35,461 nt of DNA from an uncultured Lachnospiraceae bacterium (GTDB lineage Bacteria; Bacillota; Clostridia; Lachnospirales; Lachnospiraceae). Location: positions 1 through 35,461 of the forward strand of contig URRW01000025.1 in the NCBI GenBank assembly GCA_900550285.1, read 5' to 3'. Every line of letters starts with the position of its first letter. Position 1 is the stretch's first letter. Under the pieces are notes generated by a model. It ran no database searches and had not been told where the DNA came from. It was given only the letters and a program-made list of their open reading frames with translations. Shown piece after piece: positions 8,233 through 16,000 of the stretch. The translations under genes were made by a program, and so were the position numbers.

Positions 8233-8405
8233 AGGAGGATCCGTTCGGTTTTGGCTGCGTCCCGGACAATCTATCGGCGTTTGATCCAAATTCCCAATGA
8301 GCGAGGTTGGAGTCCGACGGCCGGACCGCAGCAGCCCGACGCTGCCGGCGTCCGACCAGTCCTCACAGCATGGGTACAGCCAACCCCTGAACGTCTCCCC
8401 ACAAA
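8233..8405 (+). ncRNA. Candidate structured RNA or long 5' leader of the ROK kinase mRNA, unclassified
   Basis: The ends are strongly complementary. GUUC (8243-8246), GG (8247-8248) and UUGGCUG (8251-8257) pair with GAAC (8389-8392), CC (8386-8387) and CAGCCAA (8377-8383), leaving a 2x2 internal loop and one bulged U. Weaker pairing extends outward (GGAG with CUCC). Inside, GGUUGGA (8305-8311) pairs with UCCGACC (8351-8357) and encloses two hairpins: GUCCG/CGGAC (8312-8326) and GCAGC/GCUGC (8328-8345). CGGAC (8322-8326) could instead pair with GUCCG at 8350-8354, an alternative that looks like a switch. I do not recognise a riboswitch, T-box, SRP, RNase P or tmRNA signature. The closing stem and size recall 6S RNA, but the branched interior does not. 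Confidence 0.45.
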
Positions 8406-8413
8406 TCACACTT

Positions 8414-8425
8414 GCCGCGCGCGGC
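8414..8425 (+). promoter_or_regulatory. GC palindrome immediately before the ROK kinase ribosome binding site
   Basis: GCCGCGCGCGGC is a perfect 12-base palindrome ending three bases before GGAAAGGA (8429-8436). As RNA it could fold only with a very tight loop, or pair with other GC tracts of the leader. It might modulate access to the ribosome site, but no U-tract follows, so it is not a terminator. Confidence 0.3.
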
Positions 8426-8443
8426 GGCGGAAAGGACTTTATC

Positions 8444-9418
8444 ATGAATTATATCGGTGTGGATCTTGGCGGCACCAATATCAAAATATCCGTTTTCGAC
8501 GAACACTTCCGAAAGCTCGGCGAAAAGCGCACCCCCACCGAAGTCCGCTTCGGCTCGGAACACGTTCTGGAACGCATCTACGCTGCGATCCTGCAGCTTC
8601 TGGATGAGATCCATTTGACCTGCGAGGACATCGCCTGCATGGGAATCGGCGTCCCCGGCATCCTCGACATCAAAAACGGTATTTCCCGTTTTTCCCCGAA
8701 CTTTCCCAAATGGGAAGAGGTTCCGATCGTCGCATGGATGGAAACCCGTCTCCGCATCCCGGTCTATATTGATAACGACGCCCGCGTCAATCTCTACGGC
8801 GAATGGAAGTTCGGCGCAGGCAAAAACCGCGACAACGTCCTTATGATCACCCTCGGCACGGGGCTTGGCGGCGCAGCCGTCGTAGACGGGCGCGTGATTT
8901 ACGGCGCCACCGGATCCGCCGGGGAGATCGGCCATATCAACATGTTCCGGCAGGGCAGGGAATGCCGCTGCGGAAGCTCCGGCTGTCTCGGCAGATATGT
9001 TTCCGCCCTCGGCATCCTGCGCACCTTCCGCGAAAAGGTGGAATCCGGCAGAAGCAGCATCATCTGCGGCTGGGTGGACAACGATCTGGACAAGGTGACC
9101 GCCGACATGCTCTCCAAGGCCTACGACGAGGGCGATCCTCTCGTCATAGAAACGATGCAGGAAACCGGAGAGCTGCTGGGATACGGGCTTTGCGCTGTTT
9201 TCAGCCTTTACAATCCCGAAATCATCATCGTGGGCGGCGGCATGTCCCGCATGGGCGACCGTCTTTTACAGTACACAAAGGACGTGCTCGACAGCCACGC
9301 CCTGCGCATCCCCTACGGCTGCTGCACGATCGTTACCGCGGTTTTGGGCGACGCCGCCGGGATGATGGGCGCTGCCGCCTACGCAAAGGAGCAGTTCGAG
9401 GCGTCCCGCGCCTTATAA
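8444..9418 (+). CDS. ROK-family sugar kinase (glucokinase/allose kinase-like)
   Basis: This 324-residue protein has the ROK layout. The phosphate loop is DLGGTNIK (7-14), the putative catalytic base is D112 in IDNDARVN, and TLGTGLGG and GEIGHI follow. The zinc site is built from H164 and CRCGSSGC (C174, C176, C181). The usual glutamate after the last cysteine (GCxE) is glycine here. The family phosphorylates hexoses or N-acetylhexosamines with ATP in the cytoplasm. The E. coli AlsK-like length suggests glucose, allose or mannose, but this cannot be decided from sequence. The start is ATG at 8444 after GGAAAGGA. It stands alone on the plus strand. Confidence 0.92.
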   Translation: MNYIGVDLGGTNIKISVFDEHFRKLGEKRTPTEVRFGSEHVLERIYAAILQLLDEIHLTCEDIACMGIGVPGILDIKNGISRFSPNFPKWEEVPIVAWMETRLRIPVYIDNDARVNLYGEWKFGAGKNRDNVLMITLGTGLGGAAVVDGRVIYGATGSAGEIGHINMFRQGRECRCGSSGCLGRYVSALGILRTFREKVESGRSSIICGWVDNDLDKVTADMLSKAYDEGDPLVIETMQETGELLGYGLCAVFSLYNPEIIIVGGGMSRMGDRLLQYTKDVLDSHALRIPYGCCTIVTAVLGDAAGMMGAAAYAKEQFEASRAL

Positions 9419-9438
9419 AAAATCCCCCGTCCTTTCAA

Positions 9439-9487
9439 AAAGGAGCGGCTGGCACACGATGAAAAATCATGTACCTGCCGCTCCTTT
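9439..9487. terminator. Hairpin between convergent ROK kinase and cobS-like genes
   Basis: AAAGGAGCGGC (9439-9449) pairs perfectly with GCCGCTCCTTT (9477-9487). On the minus strand the stem is followed by a run of Ts, so it should terminate the cobS-like transcript, whose stop codon lies within it. On the plus strand the T-tract is short. Confidence 0.65.
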
Positions 9488-10274
9488 AAAATTCCCCTGC
9501 GATGTCCAGCCGGGTCAGGATGTTGGTCACAAGCACCACGAGGGGCATCATGATCTCGCATACCTGAACGAAAAAGCTTGCGATGTCCTCCGTGATCCCG
9601 CCAAAATGATGGAACGCCACATAGCAGTAATACAGGAATGCCAGCAGCGCGCCGATCAGGCACGGAACCGCCACCGCCACGTCGCACATCATCATGCCGA
9701 CGACGCTGATCAGCACATAGGCGATCATAAAGCCCGCCACGATCAGCTTGTCCTTCCCCTCATTCACATACAGGGAGCATTTGCTCTTCTGGGTATGGGG
9801 GAAGCAGACGATCGAAAGCCCGTACAGCGCCCTCGAAAGGATAAAGCCAAACGCCAGCACCGGCCAGCTGTCCAGCGGCATCTCGCTCCAAAGGCTCACG
9901 ATCACGAAAAAATAGCAGACGCAGATCGCGATCGCAAAATAGCCGCTGTGGGAATCCTTCAGGATTTCCAGCTTGCCCGCCCGCGGCTGATGGGAGCCAA
10001 GCGCGTCCACCGTCCTGAAAAAGCCGTCCAGAAATGCGCCGCCCGACAAAAAGATCGGCATGATCGCACAGAATACCGCGCCCAGTAAATCCTTATCTAC
10101 CAGATAAGGGCTTATTATCTGCCATTCCTTTATCAGAAATCCGATTATCGCACCGATCAACGGCACGAATATCAGGATATATTTCATATTCTCCCGGTTC
10201 TTCTCCACCTGTCTTGCGGGAAAGACCGAATACATCGAAAAGGCCAAACGGAAGCTTGTCCAAATCTGCTTCAT
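9486..10274 (-). CDS. cobS: Divergent CobS-like protein (adenosylcobinamide-GDP ribazoletransferase family)
   Basis: This 262-residue polytopic membrane protein is recognisable as CobS, which joins adenosylcobinamide-GDP to alpha-ribazole in the last steps of cobalamin assembly. The block GGAFLDGFFRTVDALGSH followed by KLEILKDSHSGYFAI matches the family core. Two departures stand out against remembered family consensus. LDGxxDTxD reads LDGFFRTVD, so the middle Asp is Arg (residue 87), and GGITGD near the C terminus reads GGITED. The start is ATG at 10274 with GAGAGGTG upstream; an in-frame GTG three codons earlier is less likely. No other cobalamin gene is in the window. It probably follows the DUF3048 gene on one transcript. 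Confidence 0.78.
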   Translation of the reverse strand: MKQIWTSFRLAFSMYSVFPARQVEKNRENMKYILIFVPLIGAIIGFLIKEWQIISPYLVDKDLLGAVFCAIMPIFLSGGAFLDGFFRTVDALGSHQPRAGKLEILKDSHSGYFAIAICVCYFFVIVSLWSEMPLDSWPVLAFGFILSRALYGLSIVCFPHTQKSKCSLYVNEGKDKLIVAGFMIAYVLISVVGMMMCDVAVAVPCLIGALLAFLYYCYVAFHHFGGITEDIASFFVQVCEIMMPLVVLVTNILTRLDIAGEF

Positions 10275-10311
10275 TTCAAGCACCTCTCACTTCTATTCAC
10301 AACGGGACTGC

Positions 10312-11469
10312 TCACTCCAGAACAACGTCGTCCGCATGGTCGTTCCAGATCAGGCATACCCATGTCTTGCCGCGGTTTAATTCGATCGGATCGCCGTTTT
10401 TGTCCACATAATAAGCGGGATCCGTGTCCGCATACCGCGACCATGTCCCTTCGATCATCTTGCCGCCGGTAAATACCTGCGCCTTATACTGGCTCTTGTC
10501 GATCCCTTCCTGCCAGCCGCCGTGCACGTCGAACGCCATATATCCCTTATCGTCGCGGAATTCGCCGTTGCAGTACTGGAAGATCACGTTGTCCACCGCG
10601 ATCTGCTCTCCCGTCGTCTCGTCGATGTGCTTGCCGTCATACTGATAACGGTAGTATTTGCCATCCTCGGGATTATATTCAAAATATGCCTGAACATTGG
10701 AATAGCCGTTTGCCACTCCCGTCTTTTTGCCGCCGGGATACATCACGGACACATCCTTCCCGTCCTTGTGGTCCGCCTTTTCTCCCAGAGGGGCAAACGT
10801 AAACTTCTGCTTATGGGTGTCGTGATAGGTCATGCTGTATCCGAACTTCTCGGCAGCCTCCTTCAGCGCTTCGCCCGTCGTGTATACATTATGAGGGGAT
10901 TTGCGCTCGTCGGTGCGCATAAACGCCTTCGTTGCCGGCCTGTCGATGCCTGCCACCGCGCCGCTGATGTTGTCCACCTTATCGCTGTTTAACAGGTCGC
11001 CCACATATACGGTCGCCTGCCCGAAATGGGAATAAATCGCGTCAAACTCCATCGCCGTATATACGAAATAATCGCGGCTGCTGCGGACATATCCGATCGT
11101 CCCCATATCCTGCCAGTTTTCAAAAAGCGGCATCAGACGCGTCACATCCGCGCCCTCCATCGGAGCCTCATAGATCACGGACGCTTCCGCAAGCCCCGCC
11201 TGAGGGGTTCCCGCCTTAATGTTGTTGAGCATTACCGCCATCGGGCGCTGCTCGCGCTCCTCCTCGGTGCATTCCAGACCGGTCAGATAGCTGGTCGGGA
11301 CCGCATCCTCCGAAACGGTTGGCTGCTGGCTCTCACTCTCCCCGGCGGAAGCCTCTTCAGACTCTATATGTTCACTGGGAACCGGTGTTTCCTTGACTTC
11401 TTCAGAACCGCAGGCGCACAGCATCGCTGTCAGACCGGCAGCCAGAACAAACAGGCTTGTTTTCCTCAT
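10312..11469 (-). CDS. DUF3048 domain lipoprotein (YerB-like)
   Basis: This 385-residue protein starts with a lipoprotein signal peptide: MRKTSLFVLAAG, then lipobox LCAC with C20 as the lipidated residue. A low-complexity Glu/Ser/Pro linker follows. The rest matches DUF3048: RPMAVMLNNIKAGTPQAGLAEASVIYE, then GYVRSSRDYFV, then SHFGQATVYV, and a C-terminal part resembling the DUF3048_C region (INLNRGKTWVCLIW-like). It should be anchored outside the cytoplasmic membrane. The family's function is unknown. The start at 11469 has CAGGAGAG upstream. It may be co-transcribed with the flippase upstream and the cobS-like gene downstream. Confidence 0.9.
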   Translation of the reverse strand: MRKTSLFVLAAGLTAMLCACGSEEVKETPVPSEHIESEEASAGESESQQPTVSEDAVPTSYLTGLECTEEEREQRPMAVMLNNIKAGTPQAGLAEASVIYEAPMEGADVTRLMPLFENWQDMGTIGYVRSSRDYFVYTAMEFDAIYSHFGQATVYVGDLLNSDKVDNISGAVAGIDRPATKAFMRTDERKSPHNVYTTGEALKEAAEKFGYSMTYHDTHKQKFTFAPLGEKADHKDGKDVSVMYPGGKKTGVANGYSNVQAYFEYNPEDGKYYRYQYDGKHIDETTGEQIAVDNVIFQYCNGEFRDDKGYMAFDVHGGWQEGIDKSQYKAQVFTGGKMIEGTWSRYADTDPAYYVDKNGDPIELNRGKTWVCLIWNDHADDVVLE

Positions 11470-11513
11470 AAATTTCTCTCCTGAATTCCTTTGTTTCATT
11501 TTATTTGAATCAT

Positions 11514-11529
11514 CGTGCCAAAGGGCACG
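11514..11529 (-). promoter_or_regulatory. Short hairpin in the leader of the DUF3048 gene
   Basis: CGTGCC-AAAG-GGCACG forms a six-base-pair hairpin about 45 bases before the DUF3048 start. No U-tract follows on either strand, so it is not an obvious terminator. A possible minus-strand promoter upstream (TTGGAA, 18 bases, TAAAAT) is weak. Confidence 0.3.
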
Positions 11530-11603
11530 GTTCGACCGATTTTAACTATTGTACTCCTGAAATTCCAAAAAATCCAGCTTTTTCTAAAAATATTACAAAA
11601 TGA

Positions 11604-13250
11604 TTACAGCAAATGCAGCTTTTCTGCAGCCCGGACGACCAGTGCGCCTTTCGGGATCCCCAAAAGCTCCTTTTTCGTCATTGCCCCCAGCTTTAACGCC
11701 GCCGCAAAATACACGAGCGCCCCGGCAGCCACCGCTGCGATCAGGCTTACCAGATTTCCGAAATACCCTTCCGGCAGCAAAAAGGCAAGCCCGTAATAAA
11801 TACCGGCAGCTGCCACGCCCATGATAAGGGCAGCCCACGCCGGAAGCAGAAAGGTTCTGACGACCTCCTGTCGGTATCCCGTCGCTTTGCGCACATGATA
11901 GCCGTTTAACACACACATCAGGAGCGAATAGATCGTTACCGCGATCGGAAGGCTGTAAATGCCCAGATCGGTAAATCCCAGCAAAAGCCCCGCAACCGCC
12001 GTCTGCACCGCCAGCGCGATCACCGCGTTTGTAACCGGGCGGGACGCCTGCCCCACCGCCTGTAAAATCGAATTGCTCAGCGTAGACAGGGAATAGCAGA
12101 CGATGCTTACCCCCAGCGCCGCCAAAAGCCTGCCGCCCAGCGTAATGCTGTCCGCGTTCGTATTGTACAGCACCCAGACGATCGGGCGCGCCAGTACCGT
12201 CATGCCGACCGCCGACGGGATCGCAAGGAACATGATCGTCTTGATCGCCACGCCGATCTTTTTGTTCACATCCTTTTTATTCTTTGTTTCAAAGCTTCCC
12301 GCGATACTGGGAAGGATTGCCGACGCCATTGCCGACGCGATCGCGATCGGGATATTGGAAAGCCCCACCGCCTCCGTGTCGTAAATGCCGTTGATGACCG
12401 TGATCTCTTCATAGGAAGCGCCGTGCACCGACTGCATCAGATTTAAGTACAGCGTCTGGTTGATCAGCGCGCTGGCATTGTAGGCAAAGGTGCTCAAAAG
12501 CACCGGCGTTACCATGAATAAAATGATCTTGAAAATCTCTTTTGTGCTCAGCAGATGGGTGGAGCGGTCGCGCTCGAGCCTGCGCCGTATCACGCCCCGG
12601 TTCATCTGGTAGATCATCAGCATAAACGCCAGCGCCGCTAAAACGCCGATGCCCGTTCCGACCGCGCTCCCGACCGCGCCCCACGCCGAACGCGTCAGCT
12701 CATCTTCTTTTACAAATACCTGCATCAGCGCCCACGCCGCCAGCATGCTTACCGCCGCGTTCAGGATCTGCTCCAAAATCTGTGAAACGGACGTCTGCAC
12801 CATGCTTTTATTCGCCTGAAAATATCCCCTCAAAACGCCCAGCAGCCCGGAGAAAAAAATCGTCGGCGCAAGCGTCCGAAGCACCATCGCAGCCCGCCCG
12901 GGGATCAAAAAATCCGCCCCGAAAAAGGCAAACAGGCTGGCAGCCCCGCCCACGACCACCACATAAATGATCGAGCAGTGAAAGATCCGCTGCGCGTTTT
13001 TATACTGGTGCACTGCAAGGCGCTGCGAGATCACCTTCGATACCGCAGCCGGAATGCTGTACGATGAAATTAACAGGATCATCTGATAATAACGGTATGC
13101 GGGCGCGTAGTAGCCATTGCCCGTTTCCCCGATGATCCCGGTCAGAGGGCTTCTGTATAAAAGACCGATGATCCGGCAGATGATCCCCGCCGCCGCCAGG
13201 ATTCCCGCCTGCTTTACAAATGAACTGCCCTTTTTTTTCTGATCGCCCAT
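11604..13250 (-). CDS. MOP-superfamily lipid-linked oligosaccharide flippase (SpoVB/MurJ-like)
   Basis: This 548-residue protein is hydrophobic throughout, with about 14 likely membrane helices. It has the N-terminal signature of SpoVB/MurJ-type exporters (QAGILAAAGIICRIIGLLYRSPLTGIIG, then GYYAPAYRYYQMILLISS, then SIPAAVSKVISQRLA). Such proteins move undecaprenyl-linked precursors across the membrane. Whether this one serves peptidoglycan (lipid II), a spore-related role or another polymer cannot be told, although the MBOAT/AlgX pair upstream suggests a cell-surface polymer context. AAAGG precedes the ATG, and a good promoter lies at 13268-13295. Confidence 0.9.
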   Translation of the reverse strand: MGDQKKKGSSFVKQAGILAAAGIICRIIGLLYRSPLTGIIGETGNGYYAPAYRYYQMILLISSYSIPAAVSKVISQRLAVHQYKNAQRIFHCSIIYVVVVGGAASLFAFFGADFLIPGRAAMVLRTLAPTIFFSGLLGVLRGYFQANKSMVQTSVSQILEQILNAAVSMLAAWALMQVFVKEDELTRSAWGAVGSAVGTGIGVLAALAFMLMIYQMNRGVIRRRLERDRSTHLLSTKEIFKIILFMVTPVLLSTFAYNASALINQTLYLNLMQSVHGASYEEITVINGIYDTEAVGLSNIPIAIASAMASAILPSIAGSFETKNKKDVNKKIGVAIKTIMFLAIPSAVGMTVLARPIVWVLYNTNADSITLGGRLLAALGVSIVCYSLSTLSNSILQAVGQASRPVTNAVIALAVQTAVAGLLLGFTDLGIYSLPIAVTIYSLLMCVLNGYHVRKATGYRQEVVRTFLLPAWAALIMGVAAAGIYYGLAFLLPEGYFGNLVSLIAAVAAGALVYFAAALKLGAMTKKELLGIPKGALVVRAAEKLHLL

Positions 13251-13267
13251 AAATTGCCTTTCTTTTA

Positions 13268-13295
13268 AATATAGAAGGATGCCCGCCGCTGTCAG
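13268..13295 (-). promoter_or_regulatory. Promoter of the flippase gene
   Basis: On the minus strand CTGACA (plus positions 13290-13295) and TATATT (13268-13273) are spaced by 16 bases, giving a start about 10 bases before the ribosome site. The GC-rich stretch further upstream, to 13367, has several nested inverted repeats (for example GGATGCC/GGCATCC) but no U-tract terminator for the upstream gene. Confidence 0.6.
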
Positions 13296-13367
13296 CCTGC
13301 CCTGCGCGCAGGTCTGTCATGCAGCCGGCATCCGCCGGTCCCGGCAGGAAAAATGCTTCCCACCCGT

Positions 13368-14471
13368 TCAGTCGGACAGGCAGAACGTGAGCAGATAATC
13401 CAGCCGTCTCTCCACCAGCTCCAGGACAAAAACATCCGGCTTCTGCTCTTCTACCATAGACTGTTCAAAAAATCCGTTCCAATGCGCCATATAGCTGTCC
13501 GCAAAATTTGCCGCCACAGGCCCTGCCATTCCCACGCCGAAGGAATCCCGCACCATAAACAGCCGCCGCTTATCCGGCGCGTCCGAATGGTAGACGAGCG
13601 CGGTCGCATCGTCCAGCGAAACCGCCTGCAGGTTGTTGTCCGGATACCCGGTCACCACATAGTTTTCCTCCGCAGGCATCTTTTTTTCATAATAATCCTG
13701 CAGGTTCATCATCCTTGCCAGATCATATCCCGAATAATCGTCCGGCGTCAGCGTTACCTCCTCCAGCGGAGGGATCCCGATGCCAAGCTCTAAAAGCAGC
13801 GCCCGCGCCCCGATATAGCCGCCCGCCGCATTCCAGTGGGTGTCGTAATGCCAGTACAGGGCGTGTTCATCCTTGTACGCCCGCATTTCCTCCTCCGGGT
13901 AAACCACGCGGACGTCCGTATTTTCCCGCAGATAATCAACCAGCTGCCGCGCTCTTGTCAGCTCCCCTTTTTTATAGTAGGCGGGAAGATAGTCTCCTCC
14001 GTAAACCGTCTCCTTATTCGGCGCAATAAAGAGCACAAATTCGCTGCCCTGCCTTTCCAGCCATTCTGCAGTCACCGTCAGCTGCGCCGCGATCTGGGTA
14101 AGCTCATCCTCTGTAAAAAGGTTCGTCCCCTTATAGTCCGCAATATTGGATTCCATGCTGTAAAACAGCCAGTTATCATCGCCGATCACAACCTTGTCGT
14201 TGATGCTTTTTTCCCGGAAAAGATTCACATCCGTCAGGCTTGCCAGCGTGATCAGCTGGCTGCGGAACGGGACCGACGCGTTAAAGGCATTCTCCGCCGC
14301 CGCAGCATATTCCCGGTAGTTTTCTTTTGTCAGCTTCGGAAGCTCTGTCGATACCGTTTTTTCCGACGCCTCTGTCCGAAAATGATCCTTCGTCACAGAC
14401 CACACCGCCCCCGGCAGCAAAAGCAGCAGCCCAAAGCAGGCGATCCACGCCGACGCCATCTTTTTTTTCAT
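13368..14471 (-). CDS. AlgX/AlgJ-like SGNH-fold O-acetyltransferase partner (DHHW family)
   Basis: This 367-residue protein has one N-terminal hydrophobic segment (about 7-25) and an extracytoplasmic domain. It has the AlgX/AlgJ catalytic pattern: D210 and H212 in HYDTHWNAAGGY, and a serine in a GDS-like block, S310 in VRDSFGVG. DNWLFY and IAPNKETVY also match the family. Such proteins take an acetyl group passed through the membrane by an MBOAT protein and place it on an extracellular glycan. The MBOAT gene is 16 bases upstream, so they form a working pair. AAAGGTGG precedes the start. The polymer acetylated is unknown. Confidence 0.85.
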   Translation of the reverse strand: MKKKMASAWIACFGLLLLLPGAVWSVTKDHFRTEASEKTVSTELPKLTKENYREYAAAAENAFNASVPFRSQLITLASLTDVNLFREKSINDKVVIGDDNWLFYSMESNIADYKGTNLFTEDELTQIAAQLTVTAEWLERQGSEFVLFIAPNKETVYGGDYLPAYYKKGELTRARQLVDYLRENTDVRVVYPEEEMRAYKDEHALYWHYDTHWNAAGGYIGARALLLELGIGIPPLEEVTLTPDDYSGYDLARMMNLQDYYEKKMPAEENYVVTGYPDNNLQAVSLDDATALVYHSDAPDKRRLFMVRDSFGVGMAGPVAANFADSYMAHWNGFFEQSMVEEQKPDVFVLELVERRLDYLLTFCLSD

Positions 14472-14487
14472 ATGTCCACCTTTTCCC

Positions 14488-15900
14488 TTAGAAATTCAGA
14501 TAGATCGCGGGGCTGTAAGTCCCATTTACCAAAAGCAGCATGGACGCTGCGACCAGAAACATGCAGTAAGCCAGCTCCAAAGCGCCGCCCTTTAATTTTT
14601 CAGCGGAAGGGCAGAATTTCTTTACAGCAGCCTGCACCAGCCCCATGCCGAGCACGCCCACTGCCGCCATCACGATGCAGCGGTTGCTGACCAGCTCCTG
14701 CAGCGCAAAGCTGCTCGCCGTATAGCGCCACGGCATCAGCATCCGCTTGATATATTCCCATGCCGGGCCAAGATTTGCCACCCGGAAGATCACCCATCCG
14801 AAAATCACCACAAGTTCCGTATAAACATAGCGGAAAATGCCGATTTTGTCCAGAATTTTCTTTAATCCAAGACGCTCTGCGATGATGAAAAAGCCGTGCA
14901 GCATGCCCCATGCGATGAACGCCGTCGTTGCCCCGTGCCACAGCCCTGTCGCTAAAAAGACGATCCCAAGATTTATATAGGTGCGTATTTTCCCTTTCCG
15001 GTTGCCGCCCAGCGGAATGTAAAGATAATCCCTGAACCAGCTGCTCAAGGAAATATGCCAGCGTCTCCAAAACTCCTGAATGGAGCCGGACAAATACGGA
15101 TAATTAAAGTTTTCACAGATGTCAAAGCCGAACATCTTTCCAAGCCCGATCGCCATATCCGAAAATCCGGAAAAATCATAGTAGATCTGCAGAGTATACA
15201 AAAGCGCCGCGCACCACACCAGCGCGCCGCTGATGCTGTCGATGTTCTGTCCGTAGATCTTATCCACTCCCGCCCCCAGAATATTCGCGATCAGCACCTT
15301 TTTGGCAAGACCATAGGAAAAGCGCCGGATGCCCTCCGCCGTCTTTTCTGCCGTTTCCGTCCGGTTTTGAAGCTGCGGCCCGAAATCCTGATACCGCGCG
15401 ATCGGACCGACGGAAATCTTCGGGAAAAACGACATATACAGCGCCATATTCACCGGATTTTTCTCCGCTTCATAGCGTCCCCAGTACAGATCCGCCAGAT
15501 ATGCCACCGCCCCGAAGGTAAAAAAGGAAATGCCGATCGGCAGCGGAATATTCTGCATCTCAAAGGCGCTGTGGAACAGCCTGTTTATGATCCGCAAAAA
15601 AAAGTCAAAATATTTATAATAGCCAAGGATCAGCAGATTCGCTGCGACTCCCGCCGCCAAAACCGCCTTTGCCCCTGCGCCCTGATGCTGCATCCGCCCC
15701 AGCCAGAGCCCCATCCCGTAATTGACCGCAATGGAAGCCAGCAGCAGCAAAATGTAGACCGGCTCGCCCCATGCGTAAAAAACAAGGCTTGCCAGCAGCA
15801 GAAGGATATTTTTCAGCGCAGTCCTGCGCACGCACAGCCTGTCCAGCACAAATACGATCGGCAGGAAGGCGGTTAAAAAAATCATCGAATTGATACTCAT
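14488..15900 (-). CDS. MBOAT-family membrane O-acyltransferase (AlgI-like)
   Basis: This 470-residue polytopic protein has the membrane-bound O-acyltransferase core. WRRWHISLSSWFRDYLYIPLGGN (278-300) and the catalytic histidine H322 in GLWHGA are present, as is the N-terminal VFYAWGEP block near 40. AlgI/DltB-type proteins carry acyl groups, usually acetyl from acetyl-CoA, across the membrane to an extracytoplasmic acceptor enzyme, here most likely the AlgX-like protein encoded directly downstream. No dlt genes are present, and AlgI resemblance is stronger than DltB. GGAG lies nine bases before the ATG. Surface glycan O-acetylation is inferred. Confidence 0.92.
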   Translation of the reverse strand: MSINSMIFLTAFLPIVFVLDRLCVRRTALKNILLLLASLVFYAWGEPVYILLLLASIAVNYGMGLWLGRMQHQGAGAKAVLAAGVAANLLILGYYKYFDFFLRIINRLFHSAFEMQNIPLPIGISFFTFGAVAYLADLYWGRYEAEKNPVNMALYMSFFPKISVGPIARYQDFGPQLQNRTETAEKTAEGIRRFSYGLAKKVLIANILGAGVDKIYGQNIDSISGALVWCAALLYTLQIYYDFSGFSDMAIGLGKMFGFDICENFNYPYLSGSIQEFWRRWHISLSSWFRDYLYIPLGGNRKGKIRTYINLGIVFLATGLWHGATTAFIAWGMLHGFFIIAERLGLKKILDKIGIFRYVYTELVVIFGWVIFRVANLGPAWEYIKRMLMPWRYTASSFALQELVSNRCIVMAAVGVLGMGLVQAAVKKFCPSAEKLKGGALELAYCMFLVAASMLLLVNGTYSPAIYLNF

Positions 15901-15963
15901 TGATAACGCTCCGGTGTATGGTCAGCGCGCCCCGCCCGAAAAAATGGGCGCACTGTCGTGTGT

Positions 15964-15992
15964 ATTATAGCATATAAGTCGGAAAATGTGGA
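15964..15992 (-). promoter_or_regulatory. Promoter of the MBOAT-AlgX-like operon
   Basis: The minus strand has a perfect TATAAT (plus positions 15964-15969) and TCCACA (15987-15992) spaced by 17 bases. The start would be about 60 bases before the MBOAT ATG. It lies just after the stop codon of the upstream metallo-beta-lactamase-fold gene. Confidence 0.6.
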
Positions 15993-16000
15993 AAAATATT

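Noticed and set aside
8305..8357. Guanidine (ykkC-like) riboswitch on the minus strand because of GGACTGGTCGGAC.
   Set aside because: Only a short part of the family's conserved sequence is present; the other conserved blocks are missing and minus-strand transcription has no promoter there.
8233..8405. 6S RNA as an identity for the structured element.
   Set aside because: The closing stem and length fit, but the interior is a branched helix rather than a single stem with a central bubble. It is kept only as an alternative.
8086..8445. A minus-strand open frame of about 119 codons across the ROK kinase leader.
   Set aside because: It has no convincing start or ribosome site, its composition follows the GC-rich stems, and it overlaps the aminotransferase promoter and the structured element.
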